From the NCBI GenBank assembly GCA_002336035.1, contig DDED01000215.1, positions 1-13,255 on the forward strand: a DNA stretch of 13,255 nt. The letters are read 5' to 3'. The notes under the pieces were generated by a model that ran no database searches, was not told the DNA's origin, and saw only the letters and a list, made by a program, of their open reading frames with translations. Below, piece after piece: positions 6,877 through 13,255 of this stretch (positions are counted from its first letter, which is position 1; every line of letters starts with the position of its first letter). The position numbers were made by a program, and so were the translations under genes. Source of the DNA: Cellvibrionales bacterium UBA1963 (GTDB taxonomy: Bacteria; Pseudomonadota; Gammaproteobacteria; Pseudomonadales; UBA7434).

Positions 6877-9192
6877 ATGAATTCCCGACTAAATTTTTTA
6901 TTAATAGTGCCTTTATCTGTCTCTTTTTTTACTTCGGCATCTAGCTTTGCCCAAAATAATGAATCGGTAGAAGAAATAGAAGTTTTTGCCGATGACCTAC
7001 GTTATGAAATAAAAGTCGACCGACGGCAATCAGCCAATATTTTAGGCATCGAGGCTATCCAGCAAATGCAAGCGGCTGATGTCTTTGACACTTTAGAAAG
7101 TATGCCTGGCTTGACCATAGACGGAGGCTTAACCACCGGAGGTAAATCATTTTCAATTCGCGGCTTTGGTGACAACGAGGATGTACTGGTTCAAATTGAC
7201 GGCGTGACACAAAATTTTGAAAAGTATCGTGCCGGTACCGGCGTTGAAATTGAACCTGAATTACTCAAGGAAATTGCTGTCTTTCGCGGTGGCACCAGTG
7301 TTGCCCAAGGCGCTGGATATTTGGGTGGCGTGGTACAAATGGAAACTAAAGATGCCCGTGACTTTTTAAAAGATGAAACATTTGGTGCCACTTTACGGGC
7401 GGGCTATAAACACAACAATGATGAAAAATTCACTTCTTTTACTGCCTATGCATTGCCATTTGATGGGCTAGATTTTTTAATCAATGGTGTTCAACGAAAG
7501 ACTAATGATTTGACGCGTCCCAATGGTCTGCCATTTAAGGATTCTGATGAGCAGCAGCAAAGCTTACTTGCAAAAACTGAATTTTATACCGCAGACAGTA
7601 TCATTAGCTATAGCTTTAGAGCTGGAGAAGATGAAGGTATAGAGCCTTACGACTTGGTGAGTAATAGCGGTGTTTTTAGCACCCTTTATCCAGATAATCT
7701 TTTCCGCAAAACAGAAGAGCGCGCACACTCCTTCCGTGCTCAACATAATCCTGCTAATGAATGGGTAGAGCTCGACTTTGTTCTTGGTTATATTGATAAA
7801 GCGGTGAGCGAACAAAAATTCATTAAAGAGCGATTTATTGTTAGCGACATTAATCCAATTAGTGTTTTTCAATACGATATTTGGAATTTCAGCTTAAAAA
7901 ATATTTCAAATTTTAGCATGGGTGCCAATCAGGTAGGCTTGACTTACGGAGTTCAATCAACTCGTGAAAAGCGTCAGTCGAAGCAGACGACAATTATCTG
8001 TGGCCAGGCAGTTGAAGTGGAGTATGAATTGCAGCCATCGGGCTTAAAGGAAACTCAATCGGTATTTATGGACTTACTGTTTGAGCATAGTCAATGGCGT
8101 TTACGGCTAGGTCTGCGCGCTGATGATTATACTATATCTCCCTTGTCTGATGGCAATGATACTAGCTGTCCAGCAGATGATAGTCCCGATAACATTCAAT
8201 TTATCTCTTATTCTATTGATCGATTTGGTGCGGATGAGTTTAGCTTTACACAAACCACACCGGCGTTGAGTGTCGACCGTGATTGGGGAGCGAGTTCGTG
8301 GTATTACCGCTACAGTGAGGCTTTTCGGGCACCTTTAGTTACGCAGTATTTTAGCCCCAGTCAAATACAGGGTGCTGATGGCTTGGGTAGCTGCGGCGGT
8401 TTTGATGAGGTGCTTCTCAAGCCGAGCCTTGCCGACTACGGTAATAGTATTTTTAATCCTCAGTATATTGTCGCAAACAATGCCTATATTAATGATGCCA
8501 ACCAACAACCCTACTTGTTAGAGGCTAATTATTTCTGTGGCGATGTGTTTCGGCCAGAGCAATCAACCACACAAGAGGTTGGTAATTTAATAAATTGGAG
8601 TCAATGGTTGTCGCTAGATAATGATTGGCAAACAAAAATTACTTACTTTCAAATTAATACTCGCCATTTATTGTCGTCATTGAATCAAGATGATAGCGGC
8701 TTAATTACACAACCTGGCACGGAGTCTCGCAGCGGTGTTGAGGTTGAGATTGATTACATTTCAGAGTTATGGCGCACTCATGTGAATTTTTCAACGCTAA
8801 AAGGTAAACGGACGGAGATTTTTGAAGGCGAAAAAATCACCGATAGCTTGCGTGCCCCGCCTGGCCACGCGTTAAATATTCTTATTGAGCGCAATCTGCC
8901 GTCTTATGATGCGGCAGTAGGTATGCGTCTTAGGGCGGTCAAATCGCGGAGAGTTGATCAAAATACTGGAATTAATGCTGCGCTTTCAAATGCTCAATAT
9001 AAGCGTATACCTGGTTACGGTGTTGTTAACATATATGGGCGGTATCAAGTCAGCTCCCAATTTTCGGCGCGTGTGTCGGTGAATAACCTTTTTAATAAGG
9101 AGTACCAATTAAGGGGGTTCGGCGGCGATACTAGCATTGGCAATGTCGCTGCAGGCAGAGATATTCGTGTTGCTATAGCCTATGAGTTTTAA
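6877..9192 (+). CDS. TonB-dependent outer-membrane receptor, heme-receptor-like
   Basis: This is a 771-residue receptor that imports a ligand across the outer membrane using TonB energy. The signal peptide ends at about residue 25 (SSFA). Then follow a TonB-box-like EEIEVFA (32-38), a plug domain (about 50-155, with SIRGFGDNEDVLVQIDGV and AVFRGGTSVAQGAGYLGG), and a 22-strand-type barrel ending in VSVNNLFNKEYQLRG and a C-terminal Phe. YSEAFRAP (479-486) contains the FRAP motif typical of heme/hemoglobin receptors, and NP (527-528) with FRPE (558-561) resembles the split NPNL...KPE region. No His lies between FRAP and FRPE, unlike classical HemR. Four cysteines (375, 431, 506, 554), probably in external loops, could form disulfides. 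Fur control supports an iron-related ligand; heme is plausible, but a siderophore is not excluded. The ATG at 6877 has no obvious ribosome site. The stop is 4 bp from the convergent gene. Confidence 0.85.
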   Translation: MNSRLNFLLIVPLSVSFFTSASSFAQNNESVEEIEVFADDLRYEIKVDRRQSANILGIEAIQQMQAADVFDTLESMPGLTIDGGLTTGGKSFSIRGFGDNEDVLVQIDGVTQNFEKYRAGTGVEIEPELLKEIAVFRGGTSVAQGAGYLGGVVQMETKDARDFLKDETFGATLRAGYKHNNDEKFTSFTAYALPFDGLDFLINGVQRKTNDLTRPNGLPFKDSDEQQQSLLAKTEFYTADSIISYSFRAGEDEGIEPYDLVSNSGVFSTLYPDNLFRKTEERAHSFRAQHNPANEWVELDFVLGYIDKAVSEQKFIKERFIVSDINPISVFQYDIWNFSLKNISNFSMGANQVGLTYGVQSTREKRQSKQTTIICGQAVEVEYELQPSGLKETQSVFMDLLFEHSQWRLRLGLRADDYTISPLSDGNDTSCPADDSPDNIQFISYSIDRFGADEFSFTQTTPALSVDRDWGASSWYYRYSEAFRAPLVTQYFSPSQIQGADGLGSCGGFDEVLLKPSLADYGNSIFNPQYIVANNAYINDANQQPYLLEANYFCGDVFRPEQSTTQEVGNLINWSQWLSLDNDWQTKITYFQINTRHLLSSLNQDDSGLITQPGTESRSGVEVEIDYISELWRTHVNFSTLKGKRTEIFEGEKITDSLRAPPGHALNILIERNLPSYDAAVGMRLRAVKSRRVDQNTGINAALSNAQYKRIPGYGVVNIYGRYQVSSQFSARVSVNNLFNKEYQLRGFGGDTSIGNVAAGRDIRVAIAYEF

Positions 9193-9196
9193 ATAA

Positions 9197-10075
9197 TCAT
9201 TTTTTTCTTAAACGAATAAGACTAATCGCTAACACAGCGATGGCCCAAGTCGGCAGCATGGGCACATTATGTTCGATTGGGGAGGAGGATAACTCATAGC
9301 CTATATCAATCGCTAATGTGTCGAGGCTCATGCTGCTGCCTAGCGCTTTGATATGAATTTGATAAGCAGTTTGAGGGTAATCAATAGTCCATAGATAGAG
9401 ATATTCTCGATAGCCATTTTCAATTTGACCACCTTGACCGTCGCTGGCCATACCGATATAAAGCGTTGTTTTACTGTCAAATGGTAGATTAGAAAATAAG
9501 GCACCAGTTGTTGTACCGGCCAGATTCACCCCGATTAATTCTACCTCGTTGTCATCGATATCAGCGCCTAAGGTGCCAATTTGAAACGCTACCGTTATTG
9601 GCCCGTTAGAGTTTTGGTGTGCCTCATCAGCCAGTAAAACCACATTATATTCAGGTGTGTTGCTGAAGCTATACCAGTTATTAGTGCTGGTTTTAAAGAT
9701 ACCTAAACCAGCCCCTGCAATAATTTGCGCATCAGGGAAGCCGGTATAAACGGAGCTTGGCGAGACACCAAACTTAGTAAATTCGGGCGTCGCATTTGCA
9801 CTATCTTGTCTGACAACATAAGTCACATAGCCATCAGGGGAGCTGTCATTACTGTTAACAGGGTCAGGGTTGCTTTCGAAAATATCCCATCCTGCGTAAA
9901 CCGACCCAGCTGAACCGCGCTGCCAACCACCCCAGCTTGAGTCTTGTGGTTGAGTAAAGCCATAGGGATCAGTTGCGAAGGCGGGTATTGCAATCATAAT
10001 GATAAAACAGATCAACCATTGATAACGTGGATTGATTATTGTCGGTGGCTGATTAGAATTATGACGTGCTTGCAT
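9197..10075 (-). CDS. Exported protein with IPTL-like C-terminal sorting tail
   Basis: This protein of about 292 residues is not assigned to a known functional family. It has an N-terminal signal segment with an unusually long polar lead before the hydrophobic WLICFIIMIAIPAFA and likely cleavage before TDPYG. The mature part is beta-rich, with Trp/Tyr/Gly blocks near its start (SSWGGWQRGSAGSVYAGWDIF) and no cysteine. The last 22 residues, VPMLPTWAIAVLAISLIRLRKK, are a short Pro motif plus a transmembrane segment plus a basic end, like IPTL-CTERM or related sorting tails that are processed by an exosortase-like enzyme; no such enzyme is in the window. A TTG at 10099 is an alternative start; the ATG at 10075 is preferred, but neither has a good ribosome site. 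It is downstream of the sorting-tail operon but separated from it by a strong terminator, so it may need its own promoter, which I could not identify. Confidence 0.7.
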   Translation of the reverse strand: MQARHNSNQPPTIINPRYQWLICFIIMIAIPAFATDPYGFTQPQDSSWGGWQRGSAGSVYAGWDIFESNPDPVNSNDSSPDGYVTYVVRQDSANATPEFTKFGVSPSSVYTGFPDAQIIAGAGLGIFKTSTNNWYSFSNTPEYNVVLLADEAHQNSNGPITVAFQIGTLGADIDDNEVELIGVNLAGTTTGALFSNLPFDSKTTLYIGMASDGQGGQIENGYREYLYLWTIDYPQTAYQIHIKALGSSMSLDTLAIDIGYELSSSPIEHNVPMLPTWAIAVLAISLIRLRKK

Positions 10076-10120
10076 AGTTAGACTTTGAAGAAGTTTCAAG
10101 AAGAAGCCCTAGATAAAGTT

Positions 10121-10147
10121 AAAAAAACCGAGTTAAAAATAACTCGG
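10121..10147 (-). terminator. Rho-independent terminator of the sorting-tail operon
   Basis: On the minus strand CCGAGTTA (10140-10147) and TAACTCGG (10128-10135) form a perfect 8-bp stem with a TTTT loop, followed directly by seven T (10121-10127). It starts about 20 bp after the stop of the 223-residue sorting-tail gene and would separate it from the gene at 9197-10075. Confidence 0.93.
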
Positions 10148-10166
10148 CAAATTTTTCTAACTACAT

Positions 10167-10838
10167 TTATTTTCGTTTAATAACCGTTAGCCCTAACAAT
10201 GCTGAGCCAAATAACCATGCTGCAGCAGGTACTGGAACGACAGTACTTGCAACGTTGTAAACATCACTTTGGTCTAACTGTAAACCGGTGATAGACAAAT
10301 GGTTTGCTGCAGTAAATTCAACATACAGATCAACAATGTCTGATGTCTGGTTAACACCTAAACCATTTAAATCCCATTGATAAGATGTAAATGTCGGCGT
10401 TAAGGTGCCAAAAGAACTCTCATAGGATTCACCAATAACTGAATTACTAGCACTTGGCGCATAGTTATTAGAGCCAATATGGAGATTGGCGATTGAATCA
10501 TGTGTAGAGTTTGTTCTGATATTGAAAACGACACTGTTAGCATTGTTAAGCGGGTTGCCAGAAGTGATTCTTAAAACAGAATCACCACCCCAGCTATATA
10601 AACCCATAGTCGCTGAATAGTGACCGCCTGATGTTTTTGAAAGTGAAGCGTTAGTATCTGCAGACGTTTGAGCAGATATATTATTGGTCCAGGTACTAGA
10701 AGAAGTGCCATAAAGTCCGCCAAGCATACCCCAACTATCAGTTTGTATATTTCCGTTAAGACCGTTATCAACAATGGACGCAAAGGCGTAGTTGGCAGCC
10801 AATGCGCTCACAGCGATAGTAATTTTTAAGATTTTCAT
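10167..10838 (-). CDS. VPLPA/PEP-CTERM-type sorting-tail protein (second of pair)
   Basis: This is a 223-residue secreted protein of unknown function. The signal peptide MKILKITIAVSALAANYAFA is followed by mature SIVDNG. The mature part is rich in Ser, Asn, Thr and Gly, contains four His and no Cys, and probably forms a beta-sandwich. The last 23 residues are VPVPAAAWLFGSALLGL plus TVIKRK, a VPLPA/PEP-CTERM-type tripartite tail that directs membrane transfer and exosortase-mediated processing towards the surface or extracellular matrix. The frame can be extended to a TTG at 10853, but the ATG at 10838 gives a standard signal peptide and has GAGAG about 8 bases upstream. It lies 68 bp after the related gene at 10907-11626, with a hairpin between, and most likely shares its Fur-controlled promoter. 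Apart from the tail, similarity to its neighbour is low. Confidence 0.85.
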   Translation of the reverse strand: MKILKITIAVSALAANYAFASIVDNGLNGNIQTDSWGMLGGLYGTSSSTWTNNISAQTSADTNASLSKTSGGHYSATMGLYSWGGDSVLRITSGNPLNNANSVVFNIRTNSTHDSIANLHIGSNNYAPSASNSVIGESYESSFGTLTPTFTSYQWDLNGLGVNQTSDIVDLYVEFTAANHLSITGLQLDQSDVYNVASTVVPVPAAAWLFGSALLGLTVIKRK

Positions 10839-10856
10839 TTTTAATTCTCTCAATAT

Positions 10857-10887
10857 TACACACGCCCTGACAAACAGGACGTGTGTA
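10857..10887 (-). other. Intergenic hairpin between the two sorting-tail genes
   Basis: The arms at 10857-10869 and 10875-10887 form a 13-bp stem (minus strand: TACACACGTCCTG, loop TTTGT, CAGGGCGTGTGTA), with one G-T wobble in RNA. No T-run follows, so it is not a standard terminator. It could stabilise the upstream mRNA, act as a partial terminator or be an RNase processing site, giving different amounts of the two proteins. Confidence 0.7.
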
Positions 10888-10906
10888 GAGTCTTAAAAGA
10901 TCTGGA

Positions 10907-11626
10907 TTACTTATTTTTGCGAAGTCCAGCTAGACCAAGTAACGCAGAGCCGAATAACCAAGCTGCTGCTGGAACAGGTACGGTGCTTGCATTAGTAACT
11001 AAACCAATAGCATCAATTGATTTATGAGCACCAATAACGTCGAAACTAACATTGAACATTTTATGGCTACCAAGAGTTTGGTTTAGATCAAAACTGTAAG
11101 TGGTAATTAGATTGCTGCCGACAGTATCAATAGATTGGCCTAAAAGCGTCGGATAGATCTGACCCGTCATTGAGCCAGCACCAATCAAGTTAGGGTTGGA
11201 TATGCCACTTGAGGTAGTTAGTCTATTACTAACTACAAGGTTCACTGTACTAGCTCCTGGGGCCATGGCATAAGCCATGAGACTTATAGAACCAGAACTA
11301 CCTGAGTCATAAAGTCTACTCACGTCAGAACTTCCATCACCACCGCTAGTTAAGATCATAAATGCATCTACAGTAGTGGATGCGGTAACCATTAAACCGC
11401 CACCACTACTTCCAGAGGAACCACTCATGTCTGTAAATTGACCCGTAATTGATGGGTAGGCAGGTCCATTAGGACCATAGGGCTGTGATGAACCAGTTGC
11501 TAGAGTTGAGAAATCATCTACAACAAAAGAGGCTAAACCATTTAAGTCCATACCAACTGTAGTCGCTTGAGAAATACTGCTCAGCGCAGTAAATGACATC
11601 GCTAAAGCGATTTTATTAATTTTCAT
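10907..11626 (-). CDS. VPLPA/PEP-CTERM-type sorting-tail protein (first of pair)
   Basis: This is a 239-residue secreted protein of unknown function. The signal peptide MKINKIALAMSFTALSSISQA is followed by mature TTVGMDLNG. The mature part is very rich in Ser and Gly (for example SGSSGSSGGG), lacks Cys and looks beta-structured and low in complexity. The tail VPVPAAAWLFGSALLGL plus AGLRKNK is identical over 17 residues to that of the next gene, so both are probably handled by the same exosortase, which would be encoded elsewhere. The start is ATG at 11626, with GGAGAA at about 7 bases. It is the first gene after a promoter overlapped by a Fur box, so it is probably made during iron starvation. 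That setting makes a role in metal or heme capture at the surface possible, but nothing in the sequence itself proves ligand binding. Confidence 0.87.
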   Translation of the reverse strand: MKINKIALAMSFTALSSISQATTVGMDLNGLASFVVDDFSTLATGSSQPYGPNGPAYPSITGQFTDMSGSSGSSGGGLMVTASTTVDAFMILTSGGDGSSDVSRLYDSGSSGSISLMAYAMAPGASTVNLVVSNRLTTSSGISNPNLIGAGSMTGQIYPTLLGQSIDTVGSNLITTYSFDLNQTLGSHKMFNVSFDVIGAHKSIDAIGLVTNASTVPVPAAAWLFGSALLGLAGLRKNK

Positions 11627-11671
11627 TGTTGTTCTCCAGGATTAAAATTAAATGTGTATCTAATTAGGGAT

Positions 11672-11690
11672 GACAATGATAACTATTATT
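11672..11690. promoter_or_regulatory. Fur box upstream of the sorting-tail operon
   Basis: GACAATGATAACTATTATT matches the Fur consensus GATAATGATAATCATTATC at 15 of 19 positions. It lies 46 bp upstream of the ATG of the 239-residue sorting-tail gene and covers the -10 box of the predicted promoter, the same arrangement as at 6796-6814. Confidence 0.75.
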
Positions 11691-11704
11691 ATTTAGATTT
11701 ACAA
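11676..11704 (-). promoter_or_regulatory. Promoter of the sorting-tail operon
   Basis: On the minus strand TTGTAA (11699-11704) and TATCAT (11676-11681) are spaced by 17 bp. The -10 box is within the Fur box. The predicted start lies near 11669, giving a leader of about 43 bases before the ATG at 11626. Confidence 0.6.
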
Positions 11705-11828
11705 TGTAAAAGGATTATTACAATTGAATACCCGCCAAGCCATGCTTAAAAAATAACCTAAATATTTTCAGTTACTTGGCGGTATTGGAATAAAATGCAG
11801 GTTGTTCGTTGATTTTATTTAATGTTGG

Positions 11829-11862
11829 TATGGCTGCCAGCACATCGGTGTTGGCAGCCATA
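11829..11862 (-). terminator. Strong hairpin after the CobN-like gene, terminator-like
   Basis: The arms TATGGCTGCCA (11829-11839) and TGGCAGCCATA (11852-11862) are perfectly complementary over 11 bp, and inner CAC/GTG (11841-11843, 11848-11850) extends the stem. It lies 9 bp after the stop of the CobN-like gene. No T-run follows, so termination may be incomplete, or the hairpin may protect the 3' end of the mRNA. Confidence 0.6.
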
Positions 11863-11871
11863 ATGAGCGTA

Positions 11872-13255
11872 TTAAAGCCTTCGAGCTTGCCTGACTGCAC
11901 CGGCTATCATTAGCAAAGTGATGGCGATAAGCGAAATAAGCAGAACTCGGTCCCACTCAATCTCACCCTCGGCGGATTCATTCTGCTGCTCAAGCACCTG
12001 GCCCTCAACCGCTTGGGGTTCAGCCATGCCGCTGGCAGTAGGGCTGGCCTCGGGTGCGGGTAAGCTTACATCAAGGCCAAAACCTTGCGCGCTGAGATTA
12101 GTGAATTCACGTAATTTTTCATTGTCGACGTAGTGATCAAACTGTTCGACAATTTCAATGTAACGCTCAACCATGGCTTGCAGGGTGGCTTCATCGGCGG
12201 CCCAATAGTCTTTTCGCACCGCTTCTAGCATACGTTCAAGCATTCGCGCTTGGGCATTGGGGTTAACGGTCTCAAAAAATTCATCAATCGCCAAATCTAA
12301 GCTGTCTTCAATATAGACCTCGTAAAAACTTTGCCATTGATCATCGCGCACTAGGCTGGGATCAACCACTTGCCAGCCCCAAAAATTATCAATTCTGGCG
12401 CTCATCTCTACCGCCCCGCTGTAACCTTCAACCATCATCTCGCTAATCCAGCGCGGATGAAAATTACGGGTTCGCAGTTCTTTGGCTAAAAACTTATCCG
12501 CTGTTTCCGCTTTGATTTTGGAGGGGTTGCGAAGATTGCTGATCATCATCGTCGGACTGGCTCCGTCAATGGACCGCACCGCTAGTGATAACGCGCCGAA
12601 GTATTCAAACGGATCATCAGTGCTGAGCATGCCGTATAAGTTGGACGAGCGAGAGTGAAGCGCAATGTCAGTGCCCGATAGTTGTTGCGCGTATAAGTCG
12701 ACATTGTCGAGTTTTTTGCCATAGCGGCTATTATCGCTACCGTAGTAATAGCCCATATTGCGAAGGTAAACCTCAGCGATGCTATTCTCATTTTCCCAGG
12801 TATCACTGGCAAAAGTGGCATCGTCAACCCCCGAGCCGTGCCGCCCAGGTGCGTTAGAGAAAATTCGTACGCTGGATAAGTAATCGGCTTCCTCGGCATC
12901 GATGCCTTGGGCTTTCAGCTCGCTGGCAATCCGCTGGCTGTTCAGCCAAATATTATTATTGTCTTCTTTGAGCGCGGCAATCTTTTCAATTGCTCTGGCA
13001 AGGTATTGCATAATGTTGGGAAAGGCATCGCGATACAACCCCGTGCTCGATAAGACAATGTCGACCCTGGGTCGCTTTAATTCAGCGTAGGGAATGATCT
13101 CAGAATCAATCACTCGCCCATCGCGAGACCAGACGGGCCGCATGCCCATGGCGCGCAGAGCTTGAGCTTCTAACACACCGTATTGGCGCATGGTTTCAAT
13201 CGACCACAGTGAAAACGCGAGTTTGTCAGGGTAACGGCCATTGTCATTGTAATAA
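11872..13255 (-). CDS. CobN/ChlH-type chelatase large subunit with C-terminal membrane anchor (5' part outside window)
   Basis: This is the C-terminal 460 residues of a CobN/magnesium-chelatase H family protein. The frame runs past the internal ATG at 13191 to the window edge (reading YYNDNGRYPDKLAFSLWSIE), so the gene begins outside. Family blocks are ALRAMGMRPVWSRDGRV, RPRVDIVLSSTGLYRDAFPN, VRIFSNAPGRHGSGVDD, FEYFGALSLAVRSIDGASP, FHPRWISEMMVEGYSGA and ERMLEAVRKDYW. The end is unusual: after the catalytic part come an acidic, Ala/Pro/Glu-rich linker and a membrane helix (VLLISLIAITLLMIAGAV) closed by RQARRL. Basic residues on the C-side suggest that the chelatase domain faces the periplasm. 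Classical CobN is a soluble cytoplasmic cobaltochelatase of B12 synthesis; the HmuS type in hmu heme-uptake operons is the better parallel, where metal removal from heme is proposed. Substrate and direction of reaction are inferred from context only. Confidence 0.88.
   Translation of the reverse strand, partial: YYNDNGRYPDKLAFSLWSIETMRQYGVLEAQALRAMGMRPVWSRDGRVIDSEIIPYAELKRPRVDIVLSSTGLYRDAFPNIMQYLARAIEKIAALKEDNNNIWLNSQRIASELKAQGIDAEEADYLSSVRIFSNAPGRHGSGVDDATFASDTWENENSIAEVYLRNMGYYYGSDNSRYGKKLDNVDLYAQQLSGTDIALHSRSSNLYGMLSTDDPFEYFGALSLAVRSIDGASPTMMISNLRNPSKIKAETADKFLAKELRTRNFHPRWISEMMVEGYSGAVEMSARIDNFWGWQVVDPSLVRDDQWQSFYEVYIEDSLDLAIDEFFETVNPNAQARMLERMLEAVRKDYWAADEATLQAMVERYIEIVEQFDHYVDNEKLREFTNLSAQGFGLDVSLPAPEASPTASGMAEPQAVEGQVLEQQNESAEGEIEWDRVLLISLIAITLLMIAGAVRQARRL

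Noticed and set aside
7564..7872. Minus-strand open frame of 102 residues inside the receptor gene
   Set aside because: It lies fully opposite a strongly supported coding region, and its product shows no recognisable domain; considered a shadow frame.
10839..10853. TTG start giving five extra residues in the second sorting-tail protein
   Set aside because: The ATG at 10838 gives a standard signal peptide, and the TTG-containing stretch GAGAG serves as its ribosome site.
11872..13255. CobN as part of an aerobic cobalamin biosynthesis cluster
   Set aside because: No other cobalamin genes are in the window, and the membrane anchor and Fur-controlled iron neighbours point elsewhere; genes beyond the right edge could still change this.

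Overview
The window looks like chromosomal DNA of a Gram-negative gammaproteobacterium, probably marine. The evidence is TonB and outer-membrane receptor machinery, Fur-type operators, exosortase-type C-terminal sorting tails and moderate GC. A Cellvibrionales or Spongiibacteraceae relative is a guess from gene content, not a demonstrated assignment. No tRNA, rRNA, insertion sequence or CRISPR array is visible.

Left part (1-4200). The 3' part of a TonB gene is followed by a gene for an exported TPR protein; this is the usual end of an ExbB-ExbD-TonB-TPR operon. A hairpin terminator at 2053-2083 serves both this operon and a convergent two-gene minus-strand operon. That operon encodes an APH-like phosphotransferase and an AttH/CrtC-like (DUF7064/DUF7065-type) protein, a recurrent but poorly understood pair.

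Middle (4201-6193). A 298-bp divergent intergenic region carries a good sigma70-type promoter for ilvD, which encodes dihydroxy-acid dehydratase of branched-chain amino acid synthesis.

Right part (6196-13255). This is the most interesting region. A near-perfect Fur box at 6796-6814 lies between a gene for a P19/Tp34-like periplasmic iron-binding protein (minus) and a gene for a TonB-dependent receptor with a FRAP motif typical of heme receptors (plus). Next come an exported protein with an IPTL-like C-terminal tail and two consecutive exported proteins ending in the same VPVPAAAWLFGSALLGL sorting tail. A second Fur box at 11672-11690 sits on the promoter of the two-gene sorting-tail operon. 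The window ends inside a gene for a CobN/ChlH-type chelatase large subunit with a C-terminal transmembrane anchor.

Working model (inference): this is an iron-starvation locus for heme or another metallated tetrapyrrole. Surface sorting-tail proteins might capture the ligand, the receptor would import it using TonB energy, the membrane-anchored CobN-like protein might remove or exchange the metal in the periplasm (as proposed for HmuS of Bacteroidetes hmu loci), and the P19-like protein might bind released iron. The Fur boxes, the receptor and the CobN-like domain are directly visible; the shared pathway and the surface-capture role are not proven.
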